Origin: Psoroptes ovis
Lineage: Eukaryota > Arthropoda > Arachnida > Sarcoptiformes > Psoroptidae
Assembly: GCA_002943765.1 (NCBI GenBank)
Contig: PQWQ01000003.1
Span: 558,001 to 622,000 of the forward strand
Length of the DNA stretch: 64,000 nt
Direction of reading: 5' to 3'
Shown here one piece after another: positions 51,871 to 64,000 of the stretch (positions are counted from its first letter, which is position 1; each line of letters opens with the position of its first letter). A program made the translations under genes and the position numbers. The notes beneath the pieces were generated by a model. The model saw nothing but the letters and a program-made list of their open reading frames with translations, searched no databases and had not been told where the DNA came from.

Positions 51871-54627
51871 TGAATGAATAAACATCCGGATTATGATTTT
51901 AATTCATTCATTCATTCACTCATCCATTCATTTATTTATTAAGCTGAAGATGCTTCGAAAAATCCTAAAAGTATTATAATAATATCGTATATGAATATCA
52001 GAAAATTTGATAAAGATTTTGATCATGAATTTCTGCCATTCTCTATCAACTAAATCTGTCTTTTATTTTATTTTATATTCGATTTCAATTCACAAGTCAT
52101 TTCGTTACTTTTTTTTCTTATTTATTTGCACGGTAAATAAATTAAAATAATCAAAATAAACGAAAAATAAAATATTATTATATATGGCAACATGTAAAGA
52201 TGCTAATTATAGTTCATGAAATAATGGCTAAATAGTGATATGATTGAAGAGAATTGAAGGAAAGAAAAGCTTGCGCATCAATATCATCATTCATTTTTGT
52301 TTCTTCAAAACATTTCATGATGTGATTATCATTTCAATCATCAAATATTACTGATGAGCACTGAAAGAAATCATGAAATAAAATAAAAAAAAGAAAAGAT
52401 TAAATTGATTCTTGATCTTATTTGCAAAATGGCCAAGAACAAAAATCAATCAATCGATCAATTGATTATAAATCGGTAAATGCATGAATCAAAATGCCTT
52501 GAATTCAATTCAAATCATGAATTCTTCAAATGGCCCAAAGGCCCATTTGACATTCACATTCAGATTCAATTCACAATTTTTCACGATTAGAAACCATACA
52601 AGGATTTGTTTGATCAAAAGAATAGAAAAGGAATAATCCTTTGAAACATAGCAAGGAATTCATTTAAAAACTTTTTAAAATTTAAAAAATTCAAAAATTT
52701 GGAGCTCAAAGACAATTATTTCACTTTGAATTACACTGTTTGAATTATGTTTGATAATTTTTCAACGCAAAAAATTTCAAAAAATAATCGAAATACTTTC
52801 GAAATGAAATATGCTTGAAAACTTTATAATGATAATGATGATTATTATTATTATCATCTATGAGCGAAAATAATGAGCGAAACTAAAATAATCATAATGG
52901 ATGCTAATAATATCATAATCATCTGCATGAATTTTTTTCTAAACCGTTTCTTTGTTTTAATAAATTTTTCATTCAGTTTTATTTCAACCCCCATTCAACA
53001 ATAATCATGTGCATTGAAGGGATAAAATGGAAGAAATAATGGTCATTTTTTTCGACTCATTAAAATGCAATGGTTGTGTTGGTATTATTATTAGCGTTAT
53101 TATGATAATTTTAGCATCATTCATTCATTCACATCAAGCTCACATTGAATATCAAAGGCTATTGATAATCTAGCCTTTGATTTTTGAACCTTTGAAGATT
53201 ATCTATGGGTTTGTGTTTATGTGTGCATGAATGCTGCAAGATATGGCTGAATTTTGGAAATTTTTCTTGGTTTTCTGCTTAGTTTTATCTTAGTTTAAGA
53301 ATGAATTCAACTTATGAATTCAATTCAAGCCATTCATAGGCTGTATGAGTGTATTGATTTGAAATAAATTTTATCACGATTTTTGATAATTTTTTCCCCA
53401 TTCATTCATTGATTAGTTCATTCATTTTGAATTAAAATAATAATTCAATACGAACAAGTAACATTGTGTTTGATCACCGATGCTGCTGACGCTGTCGTTG
53501 TTTTTTGTTTTAAATCACAATTCACAATAAATGAATGATTAGATTCATAGATTTTTAAATAAAATTTGTAAATCAAAGCGAATTGAATTATTATTTTTTC
53601 CAGTGAATCGAACAGGTTTTAGTCTTAGTCATTTGCAAGGTATTCATTCAAAGGTATTCATACCCTAGAAGGTATTCGAGTGTGTGTTTATTTGTTTGTC
53701 AGATGTTTCTTTGAATTTCTGGTTAACTGGTTTTGTTACATTTTTTAAAAAATTTCTTCAAGCATCAGTTATCAATCGATCTGATCGATCGATTGATTGA
53801 TCAGTTTGCCTCGATGCTTTCTTTGTCACAAAGTCATGTTCATCGATGATGATGTTGATGGTCATATTTTCAAGTTTTTAGCCGATCAACTGATTATGGT
53901 AATGATAATGACGATGATCATCCTGATGATGATCAACAAGTGATTTCTAAAAAAATACAAATAGATCGATAAATGATTAGCAATAATCAATGTGATTATC
54001 AATGTTCGATCGAAATTTGATTTATTTTAAACATCTTTGAAATATTTAGAATTTCAGTGATTGTCAAAGGAATTCAGTTAGACCTCAAAGAGAACCTTTG
54101 AATCCTTACAATCGATTGAGCACCACTGCCTAGAAAATAATGAGCAACTGTCGTTTGCAGAAGCAGATGCAGATGTTTTGAAGCCTTTTTTCAAAAAATG
54201 TGATTCATCAGAATCAACGAATATTGAAAAAAAAAAATTTAATTTCAATAATTATTTAAGCCAAACATATATCTAAATATCGACGATGACCGAAACTGAT
54301 TGATAATCGAAAATATTTGAAAAAAATAAAAAATCAAAAATATTCAATCTTTAAAATCTTGTTTCGATTATTGATTAGTGTATTTCTCATTGATAATAAT
54401 GATAATGATGTTGTTGTCGATGATGATCATTGACGATGATCATGATGATGTCGATGTCGATGATCATGATGAGAAGTGCACGAATTAAAACATTGAAGTA
54501 GAAAAAAATTATTTAAAAATCAAAAATTATGAATTATGATGATCATTTTCGATTAAAAATGATCAAGAAATGATCAAAATAATCAGAAAATAATCGTCAT
54601 CATCGTTCATAATAATGGATAATGGCA

Positions 54628-54658
<31 letters not shown>

Positions 54659-57600
54659 TTGCAATTGAATTCTAATTCAGCCGAAGAAACAAAATTATTT
54701 AATGCGGTATAATGCCATTAAATGATTGGAAAAGAACTCGAAACAATTTTTCCAACTTTGAAACAATTTTAGGTCATTTTATTCATAATATTTTACTATG
54801 AATAAGGTAGTAGACGAATGAAACATTAAATGATCGAAACATACAAGAACCTCGTGTATCCATAATCAAGGATGTCAATTATATTACATATTTCTAAAAT
54901 GGCTTGCTCAAGCTAATAATTCAAAATTTATTAAACATGTTTATATCTGTGATAAACACTAAGAAACAGTACAAATGATCTAAGAAAACTTAAAACTATG
55001 ATTCAAATTATCATTAAATTCTTCATCTGAAACAAACAAAAAAAAATCGATCAAATATCAATAAATTTTCTCTTCTTCATCCGATGTTTTGAGCCAATCT
55101 TCCAGCCAACTGCTCATTGGATACATTATCCATGACCATGATCATGATATTTGATGCTTCAATTATTTATTTATTGATCAATTTATATATTTCATAGATA
55201 CAAAATATCGAATTTTAATAAATTTTTCCAGTTTATTTCGATGTAAAATTCATGGATAAATAAATAAATACAAAATATTTTATAATTGATCATCATCAAT
55301 TATTATTTATTCATTCATTCATTCATTCATTCAATTCAATTCAATCATTCAATGAATGAATGATGATGATTTTAGATGATTTTTGAAATTAATTTTCTTC
55401 TTCTTCCATTCATTTTATTATTATTTTTATTTTCAAAGATAATCTCAAGATTATCGAAAGATAATCATTACAAAGAATGGTAAAATTCAATGATCAGAAA
55501 AATTGAAATATCAATTTTCAGCCAAAGTAAATCTGGAAATTTATTTATTTTCCTTGCAATTTATTTATTTTCAAATGAATTATTGATCAGTGATCATTGA
55601 TCAACGATCAATGATCAAATCGCCTATGTCAAATCGTGAATTATGTTCATGTCCTTTTCGAATGAATTTCAAATGAAAAATGTCAAATGTCACCATGAAT
55701 TTTCAATGAATTTCATTGTGACAAGTCTCTTGTGAACTTGTAAGAAACCTGTGATGATGATCATCATGATCATCGTCAAAGGGCAAGTCCTCGAAAATAA
55801 CCTCGAAATACCACTTGCGGTGTTTCGATTATTTTTTTGGTGACTTTTTTCTTTGTTTCTTTGGTCATCCTAAAAATTTAATTACATAGTTTTTCGACCA
55901 CAAAAATAATCAATGGTCTCGATGATCATTGGTCATCATTCAAAATATGTCGCGTAGACCAAATCGAATCAGGTTCAAGTGTTTTTCGTTTTACTAATTT
56001 CTATGACCAGGAATATCAAGGAAAATTAATACAAATACACACACACAAACACACACACGTACAAGGTGTATGTTTCACCTTGATTTTTTTTTGTTCTGTT
56101 GCTGTTCATAGATCAATGTTGAAAAGCAAATCGAACAAACAAACAAACAACAAGGTTAGACAAGGTAAATCAAAATTTACTTTCTTTTCATTCAAAGCGA
56201 TTATCGATAATAGTGTTTTGTTTGGTGTATGTATGTAATCATCATTATTTGAGTCAGTAAAATCAGTCAGTATTTGTACAAAATAATGAACAAACCTAAA
56301 CATATCTCAAAGTACCTCTCTTGGTGGACACATTGAGGTGAATCGAATAGAGGTGAATCAATACGAAGAAATGGAATCGAAAAAAAAACATTTATCAAAT
56401 TGACCCAGAACACACTGATAGACGACACATTTGACAATTGACATCAAATGATGATGATGATGATGATTCGTGGCTGCGAAAAACACACAGAGTCGGTAAA
56501 TCAATAAGAAAGAAAGGAAAAAATTTGAAAATCATTTGCGCTGACATACTAATAATTAACTCTTAGATATATATGAATTCTTGTATTAGGTTTCAAACAC
56601 AGGCAAACTCACACACAAAAACACACGCACACAGGTATAATTTTTTAAGAGGTATAAGGCCTTCTTTCTCTTCAAGTTCTTTAATTAATTTGAAACCAAA
56701 GATTCAAAGACTGAAAAGAAACCTTTTTTCCTTTGAATATTTTCATTCTTTTGTTTCACTCACTGTTGATGTTTGTCGCCAAAAAAAAGAAAAAGTGAAA
56801 CGAATTTTTAATGATTAGAATCGGTTGTTTGCTGTTGTTGAAATGGTGAAAATTATCAGTTCAACTAGTCATAGTCACTAGTCATTAGTTATAACAATAA
56901 ATGAAAGGATTGCTACAAATGAAAATTAATCAAATATCTATTTGAGGGGAATGATTTTGTTTTAGCAAAATTGAACTATGGACAAAAGCAAATTCAAAAG
57001 CAAATCATGATTCATATTAATAATAATCAAGGTTTTTGTTTCGCTTTGTTTTTCAACTGAATAGTCATTGGTGTGTTTGTGTTGATTATTATTATTTATT
57101 CATTTAGATTAGTTTCATTTCATTTCATTTATATTTCAACTCTTTTTCGGTATTTTTTTTTTTTTAAGAATCACATAGTCATTTGATGGATGGGTTTTCG
57201 TTGTCGTTGTTGTTGTTGGTGTTGTCTATTCCATTGTCCATTGGTGATCGTCTGTAGTTTGTTTGTCGTCGTTTGTGTAGATTCGTGATGAGTTTATGTG
57301 ATTTGTTTTTTGCTTTGTTTTGTTGTGATCATCACTCATTGATCATCCAAAGAAAGACAATCAAAATAAAAATCATCAACTCTTGACCATTTCTTTCGAA
57401 TGAATACAAAGTCGGCAATTTTTGAGTAGAAATACCTGCATAGATTCATAGTTGATAATATTTCATTATTATTCTTATGATGATCATGATGATGATTAAC
57501 TTCAGGTTGAAACACCCACTCAAAAAAAATGTTTGAAAATGTGTAGTTGTGACTGGTGATGAAAATTAAATGTGTGTCTATGGCTCTTTGAGGTATATTC

Positions 57601-60299
57601 TCTTCTGAAAAGGTTAAACACATGACCGCGATCGTTGTCTGTTTTGGCGACATTCAATGTCAAGCGAAATATCAACCGAAACGAAAAAATTGATTGATCC
57701 AATTAACTTTATATACCTGGGGTATATTATTTTTGAATTATTTGAAATTCAATTTTTTTTTAAATTAGACCGCTTTGAAAATAGAAAAAACAAGTTCCAA
57801 AAATTGAACTGAAATGACATATGTCAAACGATATTATTATGATTTCTATTTTTTAAAGGATTGAAAGTTGACATTTTGCAAACATTATAAATAGATCATA
57901 GCACTAGAATGCTTGAGTTTTAATGAAACAAAGTCAATTTCTTTGACTCGATTTTACGAAGAAAAATTCAAAATAATTATTCAAACAAAAAATTTAAATT
58001 AAAAGCCATCTAAATTCATAATTAAACATGATTAATTTTGAATGGAAATACATGAAAATTTCATCGAAATGATTGCAATCAATGATCAAAGCAGTGTTCA
58101 AAGTAATTTTTACATTGATTCTCGCTTTTTTCAGCTAACAAACTCGTGAAAAATAAAGAATCACCCTTCAAAAACCATTTGGTTGATTATTATCAAAAAC
58201 TGACCATTAAAATGGCAACAAACAAATAAAAAAAAAATGATGGCGATAATCCACCATCAATGAACAATGAAATCATTATTTTTAAAAAATTGATTGAACA
58301 TATGACACCCGTGTGTTGCAAGCTTTCATCAATAATGAACAAAAACACACAAAACCAATAATAATACTACCACCTATTATTATCATCATCATCATTATCA
58401 TTATCAATGAAAAATAATAATCATAATTAAAAACTAAAATAATCATTCATAATGTGATCTATGGACAATATTTTGACCTTAGATTTCAACATTATTCATT
58501 AATTAATAGGCAAAATATTTTCAAATCAATACATTTGAATGAATGAATGGATGATCGAAGCAAAACAAAGGAATGTACTTTGATCAGCATTCATTCATCA
58601 ATATTTGTGATGAAAATTCTGAGAATACTTTCAAAGAGATGTTCATACAATAAAACATTCAAATCACTCTTGGATTATTCTTTAATTAAGAATTTGAAAA
58701 AAACAAAACGAATATCAAGCAAAAATCATTCGTAATCCAACAAATGAATGAATGAATGAATGAATTAAAATATGGACATAAAGAGACACTTTTTTTCCAA
58801 AGTGTGACCTTATGAAATCTACAACTAATCATAAAACTAAATTTGAAAAATAATCAAAGAGAGAGAGAGACAGATAGATCTGGAGAGAGAGAATAAATAA
58901 TTTTCACAATGTAAATACACATTCAAATACACACACTTGCACACACATTGACAGAGCTTTGGCGATTGACTGGAAAGAGCTTTCGAAAAAAAGACCTTTC
59001 GAAGAGTTTTCAAATATTTTTTGCTGCTGTTGACGATAATAACACATCCAAACATTTAAAAATCTAAAAAGAACCAAAATACACATAAATAGCTACACAC
59101 TGAAATGAATGAAATGAAAAAAAAATTGCAATCACCCTCCTACCAGTTGGAAATTTTCATACAATTTTTTTTTGCGAAGCTAAAATTACCTGAACAATTT
59201 TCTCCTCCTCAATTCATTACTTCATACATTCATTCATACAATACGTTCATTGATTTAATTCATTTGTATTGTCGTCGTGTTTGTTGTTTGTTGCTGTTTG
59301 TTGTTGTTGTTAGTTATTAGTACTTGGTTTTAGTTGGTGGACAAATAAGTGTGTGTGTGTGTGTGTTTGAATTCATATATGTACAGAGAAGCATACTTTC
59401 TGGCTTAATTCTTCTTTTTGGTATTATCATCATCAATTGAATCAATTGAATTGAATGTTGTTGTTGTCTGTTTCTTTTTTTTTCGTGATCACATAGAACG
59501 ACAAAACAAGATTTGATGTTGTTGTCGTTGCCGTTGTCGTTGCTTGCTGGTGTTGTTGTTTATTTATTTATCTATTTTCAAATGTAAGAATTGAAAAAAA
59601 AGCTGAAAATAAACAAATTTCTGAACGACGATCGATGATGATGATGATTGACTGAATGACTGACATCGACCATAAACACAACAAACGGCGACACATGAAC
59701 ATGTTTTGTCAAATTTTTTCGAAAAATTCATTTTCTCTTGTTTTAGTTTGATTTTGAAAATTCAATTTGAATTCAACACGCGAATACAAACAACACAGAT
59801 AATGTTCAATTCAGATGTTCAACCCCGAACAATTGTGAACCACCGATTTGATTTTTAATTGTCACCTTTTGTGTGTGATTTGTTTTTTGAATTTGAATGA
59901 TTTGAATCAATTTAGATTCATTTCAAAAAATAATAAAAAATTCAATTGTCAATTCATCTTTATTTCTTGAAATTTTTTTATTGATGAACAAATATTTATT
60001 ATTCAACAAAAATTTCAAAATAAAATGTTTGCGTGCTTTGAAATTTTAATTCATTGTCAATCTGTTTCATAATTGTTTTTATTATTTGAAAAATATGTGA
60101 TCAATTAGAAATTTGAATCATTTCGATTGAAAATTATTCAAAGAAATTTAAAAATTCCGATCATTTGATTTATGAATCAATAAATTTTATTTTAAATTGA
60201 ATTTGAATTCATTTTGAAATGACAATTTTATTTGATAATTAATTGTTTCAACATTAAATCAATAATAATAATCATAAAAATTATTCCAAATGACACTAG
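51871..60299 (+). other. Inferred intron 2 of the basonuclin-family gene, right part
   Basis: AT-rich intronic sequence with GAT/ATC, AATG and CA/GT microsatellites, including (GT)n at 59349-59366 and (AATG)n at about 58741-58765. No MITE copy was found in this part, unlike the left part and intron 1. I see no credible coding exon before about 60300. Confidence 0.5.
59349..59366. repeat. (GT)n microsatellite
   Basis: Uninterrupted GT dinucleotide run about 900 bases before the Q-rich exon. Confidence 0.9.
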
Positions 60300-60626
60300 G
60301 CATTGGTCATTGTTTGCCTATGGATTTTTGTCAACAGCAGCAGCAACAACAACAGCATCAACAATTACAACAAAATTTCCTATTACAACAGCAACAACAA
60401 CATCAAAAACAATTAGATGAAATAATGTTGAATAAAACATCGACAAAAACATCATCATCATCGACAACAACAGCGGCAGCATCATCGCCACCGCCGCCTC
60501 CATCATCAACACCATCATCACAACTGCAACCACCAACATCGTTGTCAACAGCGGCAACAACGATATTGGATAAATGTCAAAATATAAATAATAATAATAT
60601 CAATAGTAAAGATCGAATTGCAGCTA
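60300..60626 (+). CDS. bnc: Basonuclin-family gene, Q/S/T/P-rich exon (optional or alternative first exon)
   Basis: A 327-nt open segment coding for glutamine runs (QQQQQQQQHQQLQQ), then S/T, a PPPPP run and N-rich sequence. No fold is recognisable; in transcription factors such stretches are usually disordered. The 3' edge is well supported by a consensus donor (GCTA|GTAAGT) that lies 59 bases before a good acceptor (ATTTCCAG). The 5' edge is less certain. The AG at 60298-60299 gives phase 1, matching the donor of the 13101 exon, but its pyrimidine tract is poor. An in-frame TAA at 60275 followed by an ATG at 60290 would also allow an alternative first exon. The length is a multiple of three and both ends are phase 1, so the exon can be skipped without a frameshift. 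Confidence 0.6.
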
Positions 60627-60685
60627 GTAAGTCTTATATTCTGGATTTATTTTGAAATTCTTACTCAAATTTGTCCAATTTCCAG
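60627..60685 (+). other. 59-nt intron
   Basis: GTAAGT donor and ATTTCCAG acceptor. In-frame stops appear if it is read through. The tiny size is typical of mite genes and contrasts sharply with the neighbouring intron of about 47 kb. Confidence 0.75.
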
Positions 60686-61167
60686 TGATGGAACGACTGA
60701 ATTTAGATAAATTACTAAAATATGGTCCAACCGCATCATCATTAGCGATAGCAGCAGCAGCAGCGGCAGCGGCAGCTGCTGCTGCAGTTTCAACATCATC
60801 ATCATCATCACTAACATCACCTGCGGCAACAACAACAACTACGGCAGCAGCAGCAGCAAATTTGCTACAAAATATTCCCGGATTTTCACCGATAATGCCA
60901 CCATTACCACCACCACCACCGCCGCCGCCACCATCATCAATTACGACAAATAATAATATCAACAATAATAATTTAAATATCACCGGTACTGGAAATACAT
61001 TATTCGATATAGCATCATTAATGTTATTCGGTACACATGCATTACCGATACGTTTAAAAATATTATTAGATCGTTTATTATGTACATTAGAACATGATGA
61101 ATTAGTCAATCTATTACATGCATTCGGTTGGACATATGATGATTATTCTCGTGGCTATATGTTACAG
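60686..61167 (+). CDS. bnc: Basonuclin-family gene, exon with the conserved basonuclin core
   Basis: The best identified coding segment of the host gene. It starts MERLNLDKLLKYG, continues with alanine, S/T and proline homopolymer runs and an N-rich spacer, then enters the core that defines basonuclin/disco proteins from about 61000: [20 protein letters not shown], then LLHAFGWTYDDYSRGYMLQ. The vertebrate counterpart reads [20 protein letters not shown]...GYILQ-D. Homology stops after LQ (61167); reading on gives unrelated residues and a stop, so the exon ends at CAG|GCAAGT, a GC-type donor with otherwise perfect consensus. The joined exons give 367 residues with the 60300 exon or 258 without it. 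Full family members are much longer and carry paired C2H2 fingers, which must lie downstream of the window. Confidence 0.93.
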
Positions 61168-63058
61168 GCAAGTTTAAGTTATTTTTCATTTATTTTAATT
61201 TAAATAATGACAACAATTATCATGATTGACATAATAATAATAATAAACAAATTAAACAAGAAAAAAGTCTAAGATAATGTGAAAATTATGATAATTTTAA
61301 AATATATTCATCTGAAATTTCGGATTAAGTCATCATAGATTAGATTGAAAATTGTTCAGGCAAAAAAAGCAGAAAAACAAAACAAAAAATTATTGATTTG
61401 CTTTTGTGGATAAAGAAAGGGATAATCATTGATTATGTCAATTTTTTTGAAATCAAAGCCAGTTCTCTCTCTTAAATTTCTCAAATAAATGCAAATGCAA
61501 ATGACCAACATGCAAAGACAAAGACAAAAACATCTCAGAAATGAATGACATGTAAATTTTTTTCACTCATTCATTACACTCTTTCAATTCATATCTATTT
61601 GCTTTAATGATGATTCGTTTCTTCTTATTTTGACTAATTTTAATGTATTTTTCATTAAAATTTCTCAAACAAATGCAAATACAAATATACATACGAAAAC
61701 AATCATCAATTGTCGATCGTTCAATCGACCTGACAATACCAACATAATCGCATTAAACTAAGCAAAGAAACAAAAAAATCCAATTCAAATGAGAGAATCA
61801 TTTCATTTCGAAAATTTGAAAATTTCAAAAAACAAAAATTGATTAGTGACCAATTTTTCCAAATATCATTTGACCAATTTTCAAAATTCAAAAAACATTC
61901 AAAAATAGATGAATTAATGCTTTGGATTTGGAAAAGTAAAAATAATCAAATAATCAGGTTGATTGATATTTTTGATATTTACATCTTTTCTTGAAATATC
62001 AATGATATAATCATGATAATCACCATCATTATCATCATTATTATTACGATTATCAATGAGATGTAAAATATATTCATTGAATAATTATATAAATGAAAAT
62101 ATACATTTTTGCATATCAATTATTCAAAATTTATTCATTTTAAAATAAATTTCTTATTCATTTCCATGTAAATAAATGCAAATCCAAGTATTAATTGCAC
62201 ATGAATACAGTCGAAATGATATCAAAATGATAAATAAATGAAAATTATCAAAATTTCTATTTTTATCACCATCAAACTACACCAGCAGAGTCATACGTAA
62301 TAATACTCGTATGTATTTACTTATTGATCATCAGATGATTGAATAATAATGATGACACCGACAAACAAAAAAACAAATAGACAAACAAAGAAGCAAATAG
62401 ACAAATAAATAGACAAACACATTATTGGACAATATTTTAAATTTTCAAAAATCAATGAAATTTCAAAAACAAATTTCCGAAAGAGCTAACGAATCAATGA
62501 ATGAAATTAGTCGAAATGAATTGAATGAAATGAGTCGAAATGAAATGAAAATAATTTTTATTACCTTAAGGTTTAACTGTCTTGTATTGAATGTGTTTGT
62601 GTATTTCTATGTATATTTTTATATGTTTATTTGTCTTTGTATTTGATTTCAGTTTGTTGCCATTTTCTGAATTTGATTATGTAATAATAATAATAATCAA
62701 ATTACTTGATGTTCATTTATTTGTCTTGTTTTAGACTTATGTCTTGTCTCATGTGTCTTGTGTCTTGTGCTTTTGTTTGTCTTTGTGTCTTTGTTTTATT
62801 TCATGTTTTATTTGTGTTTGTATTTATCTATTTACAACCAGTGTAGCCAGGTATATTCATTGAATATTCAATTCAATTGACTCAGTACCTGTTGCATTTA
62901 CGGTATGCTGGCTGCTGCTGCTGGTGTCGTGTTATACAAAGACGAATGTATTTGTTTGTTTGGGCAAAAAAAAAATCGCACCTTTTTCTTTATTTATCTC
63001 TGTGTTTCAATGCTTTTCAATGCAATTCAGAATTCATCTGTTTTTAATGATTAAAATA

Positions 63059-63138
63059 TTAGGTTGTCCGAAAAGTTCTGGCCGATTTTCATCGACAACT
63101 CTATTGATTAAGCGGAAAGAACTTTTCAGACAACCTAA
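63059..63138 (+). mobile_element. Mariner-type MITE, copy 15
   Basis: 80 bp, ends TTAGGTTGTCCGAAAAGTTC and AGACAACCTAA, TA flanks at 63057-63058 and 63139-63140. Very close to the consensus of the window copies. Confidence 0.88.
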
Positions 63139-63900
63139 TACTAACAATAATGACAATAATAATAAAATACTAATCAGAAATAAATTTTTTTTGATTGATT
63201 TTGACCGACTGATTTTTCTTCTGCTTTTTTGTCGAATAATAATAAAAATCAATCAAAATTTTTAATACACACACACAAAAAATGCCGACCAATAAATTCA
63301 TTCATTCATTGAATTCATTGAATTTTAAAGGTGAAGACAAGACAGGAGAAAAAAATGTCGCACATTTCACCTCCTGTTATTTCATTCAAAAATCATTTCA
63401 CCTTTCGAATCAATGAGTGAATGAATGTAAAAGTCAATGAATGAATGCAATGGGACGAATGAACGAAACAATTTGAGCAAAAAAGTATCGGTCAACCTTT
63501 GGTAAAGATTTTTCAAAAAATTCAAATCACAAAAAACAACTTGTTGCAATCAACAAATACACATTAATTGCTTTTGAAAACTTGTAAAAATTCAAATAAA
63601 AATACTTGTAAAAAACGACAAGAATTTGCCATAAAATTTCTCAAAAATAATTGCTTTGGATGCTTTACACACACTCGAAGATCATCAGCTTTTGATCTTT
63701 GTGAATATTTTCAATCTAAACTAATTCAAAAGCGGTAAAACATCTTTGAAAAAAGCCAGTAAAAAATTTGTCAACAACGACATTAAGAATTAATGTCTTT
63801 GAATTTTTGAAAAAAAAAAATTGAAAATTAAACAAATTTTCAATGGAAAATCGGCTTTCAATTTCAATTTCAAATTCAAAAAGAAATTGAAATTCAAATA

Positions 63901-63980
63901 TTAGGCTGTCCGAAAAGTTCTGGCCGCTCAATCAATAGAGTCGTTCATGAAAATCGGCCCGGACTTTTCGGACAACCTAA
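63901..63980. mobile_element. Palindromic MITE, copy 16
   Basis: Ends TTAGGCTGTCC and GGACAACCTAA, TA flanks at 63899-63900 and 63981-63982. Both halves carry the GGCCG arm, so it belongs to the fold-back form, though its centre still holds CAATAGAGTCG from the standard interior. Confidence 0.85.
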
Positions 63981-64000
63981 TAATTCATCCGATTCAAATG

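Larger units (their letters stand above)
61168..64000 (+). other. Start of the next basonuclin-gene intron, running off the window
   Basis: Begins GCAAGT. It contains AT-rich microsatellite sequence and two MITE copies near the end. I searched for the next expected coding block (Asp, then a VLDRW-like motif) and for C2H2 fingers and found neither before 64000. Confidence 0.55.

Noticed and set aside
60624..61109. 161-codon minus-strand frame rich in Gly, Ala and Val
   Set aside because: It is the antisense shadow of the basonuclin core exon; its runs are complements of the Ala and Pro codon repeats.

Overview
The window looks like nuclear DNA from a small arthropod genome, most likely an astigmatid mite of the Dermatophagoides type. 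This is inferred from the strong AT bias, the pervasive ATC/GAT and AAT trinucleotide runs, the AT-ending codons, a 59-nt intron and the families present. It is not proven by a marker gene. I see no bacterial operons, rRNA, tRNA or CRISPR array.

The main gene is the 5' part of a basonuclin/disco-family zinc-finger transcription factor on the + strand, which appears to span almost the whole window. A probable first coding exon lies at 1754-1900. A clear exon with the basonuclin N-terminal Cys/His motif lies at 13101-13245. Near the right end are a Q/S/T/P-rich exon (about 60300-60626) and an exon ending in the diagnostic basonuclin core (60686-61167). All junction phases agree. The last exon ends at an apparent GC (not GT) splice donor. 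The C2H2 fingers expected later in the protein are not in the window, so the gene runs on past 64000.

The long introns (about 11 kb and about 47 kb) hold nearly everything else. At 46070-51864 an intact BEL/Pao LTR retrotransposon sits antisense to the host gene. It has two 339-bp LTRs that read as identical, a 6-bp target duplication and one uninterrupted 1619-residue Gag-Pol frame, so it is probably a recent insertion. Sixteen copies of an about 80-bp mariner-type MITE are scattered through the introns, with six copies between 21.5 and 25.2 kb. Three of them are near-perfect palindromes.

The remainder is AT-rich, low-complexity sequence with microsatellites. A few unexplained structured patches are reported: a GC-richer island at about 2505-2635, a nested set of inverted repeats at 36028-36167, a CpG-bearing nested inverted repeat at 30926-31045, and a repeat-rich patch at 40150-40335. 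I found no convincing new multi-gene system. The most interesting points are the architecture of the basonuclin gene, its optional-looking exon and GC donor, and the MITE family.
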